Of a stretch of DNA of 30,229 bases, positions 1-7,236 are shown piece after piece; the first letter of the stretch is position 1; each line of letters opens with the position of its first letter. Below the pieces are notes generated by a model that saw only the letters and a program-made list of their open reading frames with translations, did no database searches and was not told the DNA's origin. The stretch is from an uncultured Clostridia bacterium. Its GTDB lineage: Bacteria > Bacillota > Clostridia > Christensenellales > Aristaeellaceae. The stretch is taken from assembly GCA_934630705.1 (NCBI GenBank), contig CAKTWP010000025.1:1-30229 (forward strand), given 5' to 3'. The translations under genes were made by a program, and so were the position numbers.

Positions 1-600
1 TCCAATATGCCCGGAACTTTTCGCCTTGCACCGCCAGCTATGTGTGTGCACTCTGCTCTGTTCCTTATTCGCATTGCTCAACAATAAACGTGCTTCTTCA
101 CAGCATAATACGATGATGATAGTGGCCTTTTATACAGGTTGCGTGGGAACGGGCTTACCTAAATATATGATGGAAAATGCACGCTATTTTGATTGTTCAA
201 TTGGACACAGAACAAAACCGACAATTACGCGCTGCAGGCGCATAAAGCCGAGCGTCTGGCGGCACCTTGTTGGATGATGTTTTTCGCTCCCTTGCTTCTT
301 TAGTCTGTGCATGACCACTTTTGGGTGGGGCAAAACAGGAGATGCACCATGGAATGCATCCTGCATTAGACGATAACAGGCTCTCGCCTGCAATGCGTTG
401 TTTCGTTCAAAGTATCGCTGAGTAGTCTCCAGTTTGGCTTTGGCAGGCAAAAGCGCTATTGAAAAAAAAGACTGCCTTGGAAATGGAGCAGACGATTCTC
501 GCTTATCCCGTGCATGGAATGCATGGTCAGTTGCCTCTCCCAGTGAAAACACACGCTGCCATCTGGAAGCGTTGACAGAGAAGCCAGCTTCTGACCGACC
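1..600. other. Stretch without a supportable gene
   Basis: No reading frame here has a convincing start, ribosome site or recognisable domain. Short open frames on both strands overlap each other and have the composition of chance frames. Because the next 1.1 kb is a degraded recombinase region, this stretch is probably further eroded mobile-element DNA, but I could not align any part of it to the recombinase family by eye. Confidence 0.5.
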
Positions 601-968
601 GCTTTTACCGCGGCATCTGCGGAAAAAAATATCGATACAGGGTCACGCGGCTGGGCATGCCCTATGCCGTGTCGGTCGGGATCTTGCAGTACGTTCAACT
701 ATCGGGGCAAGGCGTACTGCGCTTCGAAGCAGATCCCCGAGGACATCCTGAAAGAACTGATTACCTCCGTTCTTGGAACGATTCATACGAAGGACAACGT
801 TCATCATATAAGATGCACCCGGGCAACCGAGTGCTGTTTGTTTTTCGGGATGATCATACCATAGGGCGCTTTCAGAAAGACCATCCCCACTGCGCCAGCT
901 GGGATGCGGAAAACCGCCGGAAAGCCGCGGAGAAACCCCGACCTCGGCCTCAGAAAAGAAAGGAGTAG
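601..968 (+). pseudogene. C-terminal remnant of a large serine recombinase
   Basis: Three frames read in succession give the end of a clostridial large serine recombinase. About 604-680 encodes a zinc-ribbon start (ICGKKYRYRVTR). After a shift near 683 the frame reads STFNYRGKAYCASKQIPED, the second half of that ribbon. After another shift near 815 it reads VLFVFRDDHTIGRF and then SWDAENRRKAAEK, the usual basic C-terminal tail, ending at the stop at 966-968. The catalytic and recombinase domains are missing upstream. Large serine recombinases excise and integrate mobile elements at att sites; this one cannot be functional. It lies 5 bp before the next recombinase, the tandem arrangement common in clostridial elements. 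The family call rests on remembered motif patterns, not a search. Confidence 0.75.
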
Positions 969-973
969 GAACA

Positions 974-1740
974 ATGAGCGAAGCCAGCGTATTAGGCTCT
1001 CCTGCTGGCAGAGCCTATGAACCCACAGTAATGCGCTTCAAAACGGCTCGGGTCATCACAGACGTCATTCAGCCGCTATCCGGCATTCCAGGCCTTTCGG
1101 CGCGTTCCAGGCGCGTGGCGGCCGCCCGTTTCTCCACCAGCAGCGAGGAGCAGCTGACCAGCTACGGTGCGCAGGTAAAGCATTATACCGATATATCAAT
1201 TCCCAAAAAACTTCAGACAACTGGCAGTTCGTGGATGTGTATACGGATAAGGACATTACGTGCGTGAGCACCAAAAACGCGAGGGCTTTAATCGCAGATT
1301 CAGGACGCGCTGGTGGGCAGGCTTGACCTGTTTATCACCAAGAGCGTCTCCAACTTCGTCAGAAATACCGTGGACACGCTGCCTGCCATCAGTAAGCGGA
1401 AGGAATACAGTGTTGAGGTCTGTTTTGACCGGAGAAGTCTGCTGAGTGAGAAGAAAGAAGCTATTGCTAAAGCGCAAAAGAAAACCGCGCGTCGGAGAAC
1501 GTCCACAGTGGAGAATGCCCAGACCAACCAAATATACAAGGGGACGCCATCCAGCAAAAAACGTACTGCACGGATTATCTTCTGAAAACCTTTGTGGTGA
1601 ACGACGGCAGCGTGGTGCCCAAGTATTACGCGCTGAACGGCCATCCTGTCATCATCAGCCATGAGGGATTCGATCTGGCAAAGCAGGAGCTGGCATGGAG
1701 CGGAAGCCCGAGTGGCAGATACAGCGGAAGAAGCTGCACC
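974..1740 (+). pseudogene. Degraded second large serine recombinase
   Basis: The ATG at 974 still has a good ribosome site (AAAGGAG at about 959-965). The first frame contains RRVAAARFSTSSEEQLTSYG, the decayed form of the resolvase N-terminus (usually VAAYARVSTxxEEQ, with the catalytic Ser). A shift near 1195 gives DNWQFVDVYTDKDIT, and further shifts near 1270 and 1290 give KREGFNR and then GRLDLFITKSVSNFVRNTVD, the resolvase core. Near 1410-1530 the middle of the protein is lost, and the frame resumes as QGDAIQQKTYCTDYLLK and GHPVIISHEGFDLAKQELA, the segment before the zinc ribbon. At least four frameshifts and one large internal deletion make it a pseudogene. It marks a former mobile element at this edge of the window. 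Confidence 0.85.
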
Positions 1741-1765
1741 GTATCGGATTATTGTAAAGTCCGAT

Positions 1766-2425
1766 TTATATGATCCGGGTTTCGATATTCTGACTATTGG
1801 CAAACCTCTGAAACGCCGCTTTGGCGTTATTCAGCAGTGCCTGAAGATCAATGTCATTTTCAAAGCAGTAAATAACCACCAGAATGTCTTTCGATTCTTC
1901 GGTTACCATCGCTCTTGTAGAATCGGACATGGAGCTGCCGAAGATGCCCTCATCATCTGCCAGTACGAGCATCTTTTCCATATCCAGAAAATCTTTTCCA
2001 ATGCCGGTATACCCCTCGCCGTTTTCAGCCTTTCTCAATGTGACTGTGCCATGGATTTTCGCCAAATCATACGAGCCGACCGATAATCCGCTTTCAATGG
2101 AGATCAGATTATTGACATCGATAACAGCGTTGATATGATATAATTCATCGCCGCGGCGGACTCTGCGGATTAACGCCTCTGACGAAACCCGGTATCTTCC
2201 GGGATTCCTGCCGAACGCCTTATACGCTGCACGGCTGCCCCGGATGCCGGGAATTTCGCTCCACTCTTTTCCATCGATTTCCTCCCGTACCTTTGGGAGA
2301 ATATCGTTGTTCATATGCTCCCAAAATGCAGGATTCGATTCGGTTACATTCGCCTGAAAGCGAAGCACCCCCAAGCGAATCTCCGGATATACGGAAAGAA
2401 GCTGCTGATCGATGTCTATTTTCAT
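1766..2425 (-). CDS. B3/B4 tRNA-binding-domain protein
   Basis: A 219-residue protein resembling stand-alone B3/B4 domain proteins, related to the editing-site domain of the phenylalanyl-tRNA synthetase beta chain. Visible landmarks are the region around residues 60-95 (IRGSRAAYKAFGRNPGRYR, then SSEALIRRV), the VIDVNNLISI segment and the GSYDLAKI segment, in the order typical of this family. Stand-alone members are thought to bind or edit misacylated tRNA, but most are uncharacterised. I chose the ATG at 2425 because GGAAGG lies 8 nt upstream; a GTG three codons earlier is poorly placed. It is cytosolic, with no signal or membrane segment. A gap of about 240 bp with no recognisable gene separates it from the HD gene upstream, so it may have its own promoter. 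The 3' end reaches the recombinase remnant on the other strand. Confidence 0.8.
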   Translation of the reverse strand: MKIDIDQQLLSVYPEIRLGVLRFQANVTESNPAFWEHMNNDILPKVREEIDGKEWSEIPGIRGSRAAYKAFGRNPGRYRVSSEALIRRVRRGDELYHINAVIDVNNLISIESGLSVGSYDLAKIHGTVTLRKAENGEGYTGIGKDFLDMEKMLVLADDEGIFGSSMSDSTRAMVTEESKDILVVIYCFENDIDLQALLNNAKAAFQRFANSQNIETRII

Positions 2426-2667
2426 TTTGATCACCTTCCGAAATTCTGTTTTTTTTCAAGTTGTTATCAGGGGCTCTATAAACCGCATTCCCCTGCTGGG
2501 GTGCGCTTGCCCGGTCGTGCTTCCAGAATAGCGCCATTTTTTTACGGAGCGATTTTCTGTACCGCGTCATCCCAATAAATCCTGCTTGGAGAAGTTTATA
2601 TGGCCGCTTTCATACCAGGTGGGCTGCCGGGGGAACGCCTGGTGAATTTGAATCTGCCTGGAATCTC

Positions 2668-3171
2668 TCATGGGTTTTCAGCACCGCGCAGATACATGCT
2701 GTCCAGAAGCGCCGTGCCTGCGGCAGTGCGGAACACGCATTCACGGAAATGCTGAATGGCCGGCTGCGTATAGCCGCTTTCGCCCGCATTGACCAGAAAA
2801 TCCGCTTCCAGCAGGATTTGATGATCCAGTCCATCCACGTTTGTGTAGGTGTGATGATGGGCCACCAGCCACGAAATACGCGCCACGTTAGGGCGCGCCA
2901 CAGGCAGCCCCTCAAAAAACGCCTCCACCAGCGGCGGGCTCTCTAACTCCTGATGTTTCCCGTTGGCATCGCCATACTTCTCCCGGCACAGCGGACAGGC
3001 AATATCATGCACCACGGCGGCAAGCTCCAGAATCTCCTGCGTGTGCGAATCCAGCCCCTGCAGCGTCCCAATGGTTTGGGCCAGCGCCCAGACCTTGAGA
3101 AAATGGCCAATATCGTGGGTGCTCCCCTTGTAAAACGCGATCATCTTCTGCGTCGCGGCTGCAATCATCAT
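2668..3171 (-). CDS. HD-domain phosphohydrolase
   Basis: A 167-residue HD-superfamily protein. From the ATG at 3171, the metal ligands appear in order: His19 in STHDIGHF, the His55-Asp56 doublet in AVVHDIACP, a His run at 105-107 (AHHHTY) and Asp124 in LEADFLVN. These proteins are usually metal-dependent phosphohydrolases acting on nucleotides or related phosphates; the substrate here cannot be read from sequence. The ATG at 3171 is preferred to an upstream TTG because AAGGA sits 5 nt before it. It is the last gene of a minus-strand run glycosylase - ABM - ogt - HD, 31 bp after ogt, so probable co-transcription suggests a housekeeping or nucleotide-clearing role beside alkylation repair (inference). 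Confidence 0.85.
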   Translation of the reverse strand: MMIAAATQKMIAFYKGSTHDIGHFLKVWALAQTIGTLQGLDSHTQEILELAAVVHDIACPLCREKYGDANGKHQELESPPLVEAFFEGLPVARPNVARISWLVAHHHTYTNVDGLDHQILLEADFLVNAGESGYTQPAIQHFRECVFRTAAGTALLDSMYLRGAENP

Positions 3172-3202
3172 TGCGTTCCTTCCATTCAAGAGCCAATCAG
3201 TG

Positions 3203-3736
3203 TCAAAGCGCAGTGCCCTTTTTCGGCACGAAAAAAGGGGCCATATTGGTATGCTCCAATTCCAGCAGCTTTACCTTTTTCCCAATCCCGCCGGCGTACC
3301 CGGTCAGGCTGCCGTTTGCGCCGACCACCCGGTGACAGGGAATGATAATAGAAATTTCATTGTGTCCCACTGCCCCTCCGACTGCCTGCGCAGACATTTG
3401 GGAAAGTCCGTGCTTCTCCGCAAGCTGCCTTGCGATTTCGCCGTAGGTCGTGGTCTGCCCATAGGGAATTTGCAGGAGAATGCCCCACACATCCTGACGA
3501 AACGCCGAGCCGACGGGGTGCAGCGGCGGCAGAAAGTCCGGCTCGTGGCCTGCAAAGTAAATGTCCAGCCAGCGTCTGGCTTCCGCAAGCGCGGGTGTGC
3601 CCTGCTCGGTACGCTCCGCAGGCAAATTCCGGGCAAAGTATTTCTGCCCGTCAAACCAAAGCCCCCTCATACCGATTTCATCTGCCGCCAGCAAAATCCC
3701 GCCTAGCGGCGAATCGTAATGTTGAATGAAAACCAT
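3203..3736 (-). CDS. ogt: Methylated-DNA-protein-cysteine S-methyltransferase
   Basis: A 177-residue O6-alkylguanine-DNA alkyltransferase that repairs O6-methylguanine in one step by moving the alkyl group to its own cysteine. The active-site motif IIPCHRVVG places the acceptor at Cys134. The preceding helix-turn-helix (PYGQTTTYGEIA, then SAQAVGGAVGHN) and the following LTGYAGGIGKKVKLLELE are standard for the Ogt/MGMT family, and the length is normal. There is no Ada N-terminal regulatory domain. The ATG at 3736 has GAGGTG 7-8 nt upstream. It follows the ABM gene by 3 bp and the glycosylase lies just before that, so two alkylation-repair enzymes sit in one minus-strand operon. A catalytically competent protein is expected. 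Confidence 0.96.
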   Translation of the reverse strand: MVFIQHYDSPLGGILLAADEIGMRGLWFDGQKYFARNLPAERTEQGTPALAEARRWLDIYFAGHEPDFLPPLHPVGSAFRQDVWGILLQIPYGQTTTYGEIARQLAEKHGLSQMSAQAVGGAVGHNEISIIIPCHRVVGANGSLTGYAGGIGKKVKLLELEHTNMAPFFVPKKGTAL

Positions 3737-3739
3737 GGC

Positions 3740-4093
3740 TTACACCTCGAAAAAAAGATTGGAATCCTGTGGAGCCTGTGCCCGGTTGGTATCCGTGTAG
3801 GCGCGAATTCCCGAGCAGACGGTGATCCTGTAGCTTTCAAACAGCGTCTCCCGCCCCTCCTTCTGGCACATGCGGTGCTGCATCGCGTTGCGCCAGCGTT
3901 CCACGGCGGCCTCATCCGTCCAGACGTTCAGGGAAAGCAGCTTGCCCTCCTCGTTCAGGCTGGAAAAGCGTTCAGCGCGGATGAAGCCTTCAAAGCCGGA
4001 AAGCATCGGTTTCAGCATGGCGGCAAGGCCGAGATATTTTTGCATGCCCGCTTTGGTTGGCTTCACTTCAAACAAAACAATGATATTTGCCAT
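3740..4093 (-). CDS. ABM-domain (antibiotic biosynthesis monooxygenase-like) protein
   Basis: A 117-residue ferredoxin-like fold protein of the ABM superfamily. It begins MANIIVLFEVKPTKAG, has a helix with YLGLAAMLKPML and a central FIRAERFSSLNEEGKLLSLNVW strand pair, followed by a WRNAMQHRM helix. That pattern is typical of dimeric ABM proteins acting as small-molecule monooxygenases or haem/quinone-related enzymes, though many have unknown roles. I start it at the ATG at 4093, 1 bp past the stop of the glycosylase, rather than 10 codons earlier, because the shorter product begins exactly where the domain does. It is wedged between the glycosylase and ogt (1 and 3 bp spacing), so it is almost certainly co-translated with the repair genes; a link to repair is not established. 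Confidence 0.8.
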   Translation of the reverse strand: MANIIVLFEVKPTKAGMQKYLGLAAMLKPMLSGFEGFIRAERFSSLNEEGKLLSLNVWTDEAAVERWRNAMQHRMCQKEGRETLFESYRITVCSGIRAYTDTNRAQAPQDSNLFFEV

Positions 4094-4094
4094 T

Positions 4095-4739
4095 TTATTT
4101 TCCTCCGATTCTGGCTTGAACATCTTTCATTTCCGGGATGGCCCCGCCTGCCACTGCCCAGAAATATAAACTTGCCACGCTGCAATAAGGGTGAAAACGA
4201 TGACGGTACTTTTCAAACCGTTTGCGGTCAATTTTTCGGTGGTGATAGACCATGCGCAATCCCCGCTGGATGGCAAGGTCGTCGTAGCTGAAAATATCCG
4301 GGCGCTGCAGGCAGAACAGCAAGATCATCTCCGCCGTCCATACGCCGATCCCTTTCAGCCCGCTTAGCGCCCGGATCGCATCTTCATCGCGCATGTGTTC
4401 CACGGCATCCAGATCAAATATGCCTGTATGGACTTTTTCGGCAAAGTCCGTAATATATTCCGCCTTGCGGAACGTCATGCCAAACCCTTTCAGTTTGGAA
4501 ACGCCTGCTGCCAGAATGGTTTCGGCGTTGACCTCGCCCAGCGCATCCTGCATCCGCTGCCAAATGGCTGCCTGTGCCTTGGTTGAAATCTGCTGTCCAA
4601 CGATATGGTGAATGACGGATGAAAATAAATCGGAATCCACCGCACGGTTGATATGCCCAATGCGGTCAATGACCTCGCAGAGCCGCTTGTCTTTCTTTCG
4701 CAGACAGGAAAGCTCGGCTTCTCCGTATGAAAAATACAC
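4095..4739 (-). CDS. DNA-3-methyladenine glycosylase II-type (HhH-GPD) enzyme
   Basis: A helix-hairpin-helix base-excision glycosylase of about 214 residues. Features are the HIVGQQISTKAQAAIW segment at the N-terminus, the hairpin LSGLKGIGVWTAEMILLFCL, and DIFSYDDLAIQRG with the catalytic Asp at the second D. This is the AlkA/MAG pattern for removing 3-methyladenine and other alkylated bases. The N-terminal TBP-like domain of E. coli AlkA is absent, as in many Firmicute members. Two starts compete: the ATG at 4745 abuts GGGAGG, while the GTG at 4739 has GGAGG 6 nt upstream, so I favour GTG. It leads the repair operon and is divergent from an AraC-type regulator. Confidence 0.92.
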   Translation of the reverse strand: MYFSYGEAELSCLRKKDKRLCEVIDRIGHINRAVDSDLFSSVIHHIVGQQISTKAQAAIWQRMQDALGEVNAETILAAGVSKLKGFGMTFRKAEYITDFAEKVHTGIFDLDAVEHMRDEDAIRALSGLKGIGVWTAEMILLFCLQRPDIFSYDDLAIQRGLRMVYHHRKIDRKRFEKYRHRFHPYCSVASLYFWAVAGGAIPEMKDVQARIGGK

Positions 4740-4753
4740 GGCCATCCTCCCTC

Positions 4754-4785
4754 TTGCGTTTTTCTCTGGCTTCGGTATAATTATA
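4754..4785. promoter_or_regulatory. Back-to-back promoters between the repair operon and the AraC gene
   Basis: The palindrome TATAATTATA at 4776-4785 provides a perfect -10 hexamer on each strand: TATAAT at 4776-4781 (plus) and its minus-strand partner at 4780-4785. The plus -10 has TTGCGT at 4754-4759 with a 16-bp spacer. The minus strand has only a weak -35 (TAGCGC, 17-bp spacer). Overlapping -10 elements would make the two directions mutually exclusive for polymerase. Confidence 0.55.
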
Positions 4786-4859
4786 TCGTAATTTAGCGAG
4801 CTGCGCTATCGAAAAACAGCCAAAAATTATCATAATTACGCCAAAACAGGGGAATGACC

Positions 4860-5738
4860 ATGGAACAGCAAAATTATATTAACTCCGTCAATCTGAACAA
4901 GAACACGAATTTCCCGTATCTGGTGCTGGACGGGGTGGATGACAACAGCTATCCGCGCAATCCGGGGTTTCAGGTTATGCACTGGCTCGAGGATCTGCAG
5001 TTTATCGCTGTGCTGTCCGGCGAGGCAAAGGTCGTGACGCTGGAAAAGAGTGTTTTGCTGCATTCGGGCGAGGGCGCTTTCATCAACAAGAACGTGGTGC
5101 ATCTGGTCCGGAAAAATGGCTCCTGTCACTACAAAAGCTTTGTGTTTCCGGACTTCTTTCTGAAATTCTACACAGATTGTCCGGCAAACCGCATCGTGGA
5201 GCAGTGGGCGGGAAAGGAAAACTTTCCGTTTTTTCACATTGAAAATCGGGAGGAACATCGAAAGGTACTGGCGCTGCTGCAAAAGCTATCCAATTTAGGG
5301 CGCCAGGAGACGCCATTCTATGCCTACGAAGTTTTGACGATGCTCCGTGCGCTATGGCTGGAGTTCTGCCGCGTTGCGCCGCTGCCGCAGGTATCGCTTC
5401 CGAAAAGCATCGTCGAAGAACGCATGACGGCGTTCCTGCGCTATATCGAACAGCATTATGCGGAACCCGTTTCGTTAGATGCACTTGCAGAAAGCGCGCA
5501 TGTCAGCAAATCCGAATGCCTGCGCTGCTTCAAAGCATCGCTGCAGACTGCACCATACCAGTATCTGACGGAATATCGGCTTTCCAAAGCGGCGGAGCTG
5601 CTTGAGCATACCGACCTTCCGATCAGCGAGATCGCAATCCGCGCAGGTTTCTCGCAGACCAGCCATTTCGGAAAGCACTTTCGGGGGCAAACCGGAATGT
5701 CTCCGAGCGCGTATCGGAAGGCGAAGAAAGAGAAATGA
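4860..5738 (+). CDS. AraC-family transcriptional regulator (cupin-type sensor)
   Basis: A 292-residue AraC/XylS regulator. Residues of about 30-120 look like the cupin sensor domain (HWLEDLQFIAVLSGEAKV, then GEGAFINKNVVHLV). The last 100 residues carry the two helix-turn-helix motifs (LDALAESAHVSKSECLRCFK and ISEIAIRAGFSQTSHFGKHF) ending PSAYRKAKKEK. I use the ATG at 4860 because AGGGG lies 7 nt upstream; the ATG at 4854 is too close to it. It is divergent from the alkylation-repair operon and convergent with the hydrolase remnant. Members usually sense small carbohydrates, so control of the repair genes is possible from position only. It is not an Ada homologue: no methyl-acceptor cysteine domain is seen. 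Confidence 0.9.
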   Translation: MEQQNYINSVNLNKNTNFPYLVLDGVDDNSYPRNPGFQVMHWLEDLQFIAVLSGEAKVVTLEKSVLLHSGEGAFINKNVVHLVRKNGSCHYKSFVFPDFFLKFYTDCPANRIVEQWAGKENFPFFHIENREEHRKVLALLQKLSNLGRQETPFYAYEVLTMLRALWLEFCRVAPLPQVSLPKSIVEERMTAFLRYIEQHYAEPVSLDALAESAHVSKSECLRCFKASLQTAPYQYLTEYRLSKAAELLEHTDLPISEIAIRAGFSQTSHFGKHFRGQTGMSPSAYRKAKKEK

Positions 5739-5823
5739 AAGCAGCCGTTCACCGGCATTTGCCGCCTCTTTGCAAGCAGCTTGTTGCTCCGCTGCAATCT
5801 TCTATAGAGAGCGGACGCGCCAT

Positions 5824-5985
5824 TTATCCGCGCTTCTGCGCCAGCAGCCAGGCCCACATGCGATCATCGGCGTATGCCTGTTCCCATGCTTCGTGATGCG
5901 CATCCGGGTAAATCGTCAGGCGCACATTCGCGCCGCTGCGCTGAGCCGCGCGCGCCATTTCCCTGCACAGATGCGCCGCGGCACA
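5824..5985 (-). pseudogene. C-terminal remnant of an alpha/beta hydrolase
   Basis: In a frame different from the amylase, about 50 residues read CAAAHLCREMARAAQRSG, then NVRLTIYPDAHHEAWEQAY and MWAWLLAQKRG before the stop at 5824-5826. This matches the last helix and catalytic-His loop (H in HHEAW) of dienelactone-hydrolase/prolyl-oligopeptidase-like esterases often found in carbohydrate loci. No start codon or upstream domain exists: the frame is taken over by the amylase gene. A deletion has fused the two genes out of frame. The family call is by pattern recognition. Confidence 0.7.
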
Positions 5986-7210
5986 GCAGCGTTTCTGTAA
6001 AGGTCAGGGGCAGGCACAGGGATTGGGGCGCGCCGGTCATATTCACCGACACGCAAACGCAGTCCTGTGCAGCCCGGCGGCAATAGACGATAACGGCGTC
6101 CTGACAGGCATGCACGGGATAGTACACGTCTCCCCGGGCCAGCACGGGCAGCCCATGACGCAGGGCGGCCAGATCCCGGATTAGCGCCATGCGCGCCCGG
6201 CCTGCCTCCGTCTGGGCGAAGGACCAGTTGATGCGCAGATTGGGGGCGCAGAAGCGGCTGCCCAGAATGCTGTGGCGGGTCACATCCCCGATTTCATGGC
6301 CGCAGTACAGATAGGGTACCCCTCTGCCGGTGAAATTCAGGGCCAGCGCGCAATCCATCAGCGGCGCGCCCACGTCCTTTTCCAGCCGGTGATCCATGGC
6401 GTCGTTGACGAAATCATGGTTTTCCAGCCCGCGCCAGCCCAGCTTTCCGGCGGGCGTGCGTTCGTCCACCTCCTGAAAATGGCGGGTCAGCCATTGGGCA
6501 GAGATGTCGCCCCGGGTCAGCCAGCGCAGGGGATCGCCATAGGTGGTGCCATAATCAATATCAAACCCCGCCGCCAGATGGGCAGGATCGGAGCCCTCGT
6601 TTAACAGAATCACATCCGGTTTTTCCCGGCGCACCCGGCCAATTACCGCCTGCCAGAAATCGCAGGGGATCAGATCGCCGCAATCCGCCCGGAAGCCATC
6701 CGCCTTAAATTCCCGGATGAAATAGCACATGTTCTCTGCAAAATAATCGCGCACGGCGGGGTTTTCCAGATCAAAGCGTGGAAAGGGCCAATCGCTCTGC
6801 TCCACGGGCTTAAAGAAATCCGGGTGCTCCATTCGGAGGGCATTGCCCGGGCCGCAGTGGATATATACCACGTCCAGCAGCACGCCCATGCCCAGCGCGT
6901 GGGCCGCATGAATAAAATCCTTCAAATCCTGAGCCGATCCGTATTCCGGGTCGATTTTATAATAGTCCTTCACGCGGTAGGGATTGCGGGGATTCTGAAA
7001 GCCGCATTCCAGCATCCGGCGGCTCCAAAAGCGGGGGTTCATATCATCGTCCGCTTCGCAGACGGGGGTGAGATAAATCAGGTCCACGCCCAGGCGTTTG
7101 AGATGCGGCAGCATTTTCTCTGCACCCTTGAGCGTGCCCTCCGGCGTGAAGGGGCGCAGAAACAATTGATAAATCAGGGACGACGACAGATTTTCCAGAA
7201 AAGACGGCAT
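5864..7210 (-). CDS. GH13 alpha-amylase-type glycosidase with a foreign C-terminal tail
   Basis: A cytosolic (no signal peptide) GH13 TIM-barrel enzyme acting on alpha-glucosidic bonds. It starts MPSFLENLSSSLIYQLF at the ATG at 7210, with AAGGAG 8 nt upstream; longer readings of the frame are not supported. Catalytic residues are visible: nucleophile Asp176 in GFRADCGD, acid/base Glu205 in LLNEGSDP, and stabilising Asp266 in ENHDFVND. The first about 408 residues look intact. From about 5985 to the stop at 5864 the reading is the wrong frame of a lost alpha/beta hydrolase, giving a Cys/Arg/Gly-rich tail and probably removing the end of the C-terminal beta-sandwich. It follows the beta-helix gene by 26 bp, so the two are probably one operon. 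Activity is uncertain because of the altered tail. Confidence 0.85.
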   Translation of the reverse strand: MPSFLENLSSSLIYQLFLRPFTPEGTLKGAEKMLPHLKRLGVDLIYLTPVCEADDDMNPRFWSRRMLECGFQNPRNPYRVKDYYKIDPEYGSAQDLKDFIHAAHALGMGVLLDVVYIHCGPGNALRMEHPDFFKPVEQSDWPFPRFDLENPAVRDYFAENMCYFIREFKADGFRADCGDLIPCDFWQAVIGRVRREKPDVILLNEGSDPAHLAAGFDIDYGTTYGDPLRWLTRGDISAQWLTRHFQEVDERTPAGKLGWRGLENHDFVNDAMDHRLEKDVGAPLMDCALALNFTGRGVPYLYCGHEIGDVTRHSILGSRFCAPNLRINWSFAQTEAGRARMALIRDLAALRHGLPVLARGDVYYPVHACQDAVIVYCRRAAQDCVCVSVNMTGAPQSLCLPLTFTETLLCRGASVQGNGARGSAQRRECAPDDLPGCASRSMGTGIRR

Positions 7211-7236
7211 GGCGCATTCTCCTTGCTTTGTAATTT

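Noticed and set aside
348..524. CATGGAATGCAT occurring twice, near 348 and 513
   Set aside because: A 12-base match containing a short palindrome with no common flanking sequence; too little to call a repeat or att site.
26..552. Overlapping open frames on both strands in the first 550 bp
   Set aside because: No ribosome site, no recognisable domain, and unusual Cys/Arg/His content typical of chance frames; both strands open at once.
2435..2600. Minus-strand frame before the B3/B4 gene (begins MTRYRKSLRKK)
   Set aside because: No ribosome site or known domain, and it runs into the B3/B4 gene in another frame; treated as intergenic.
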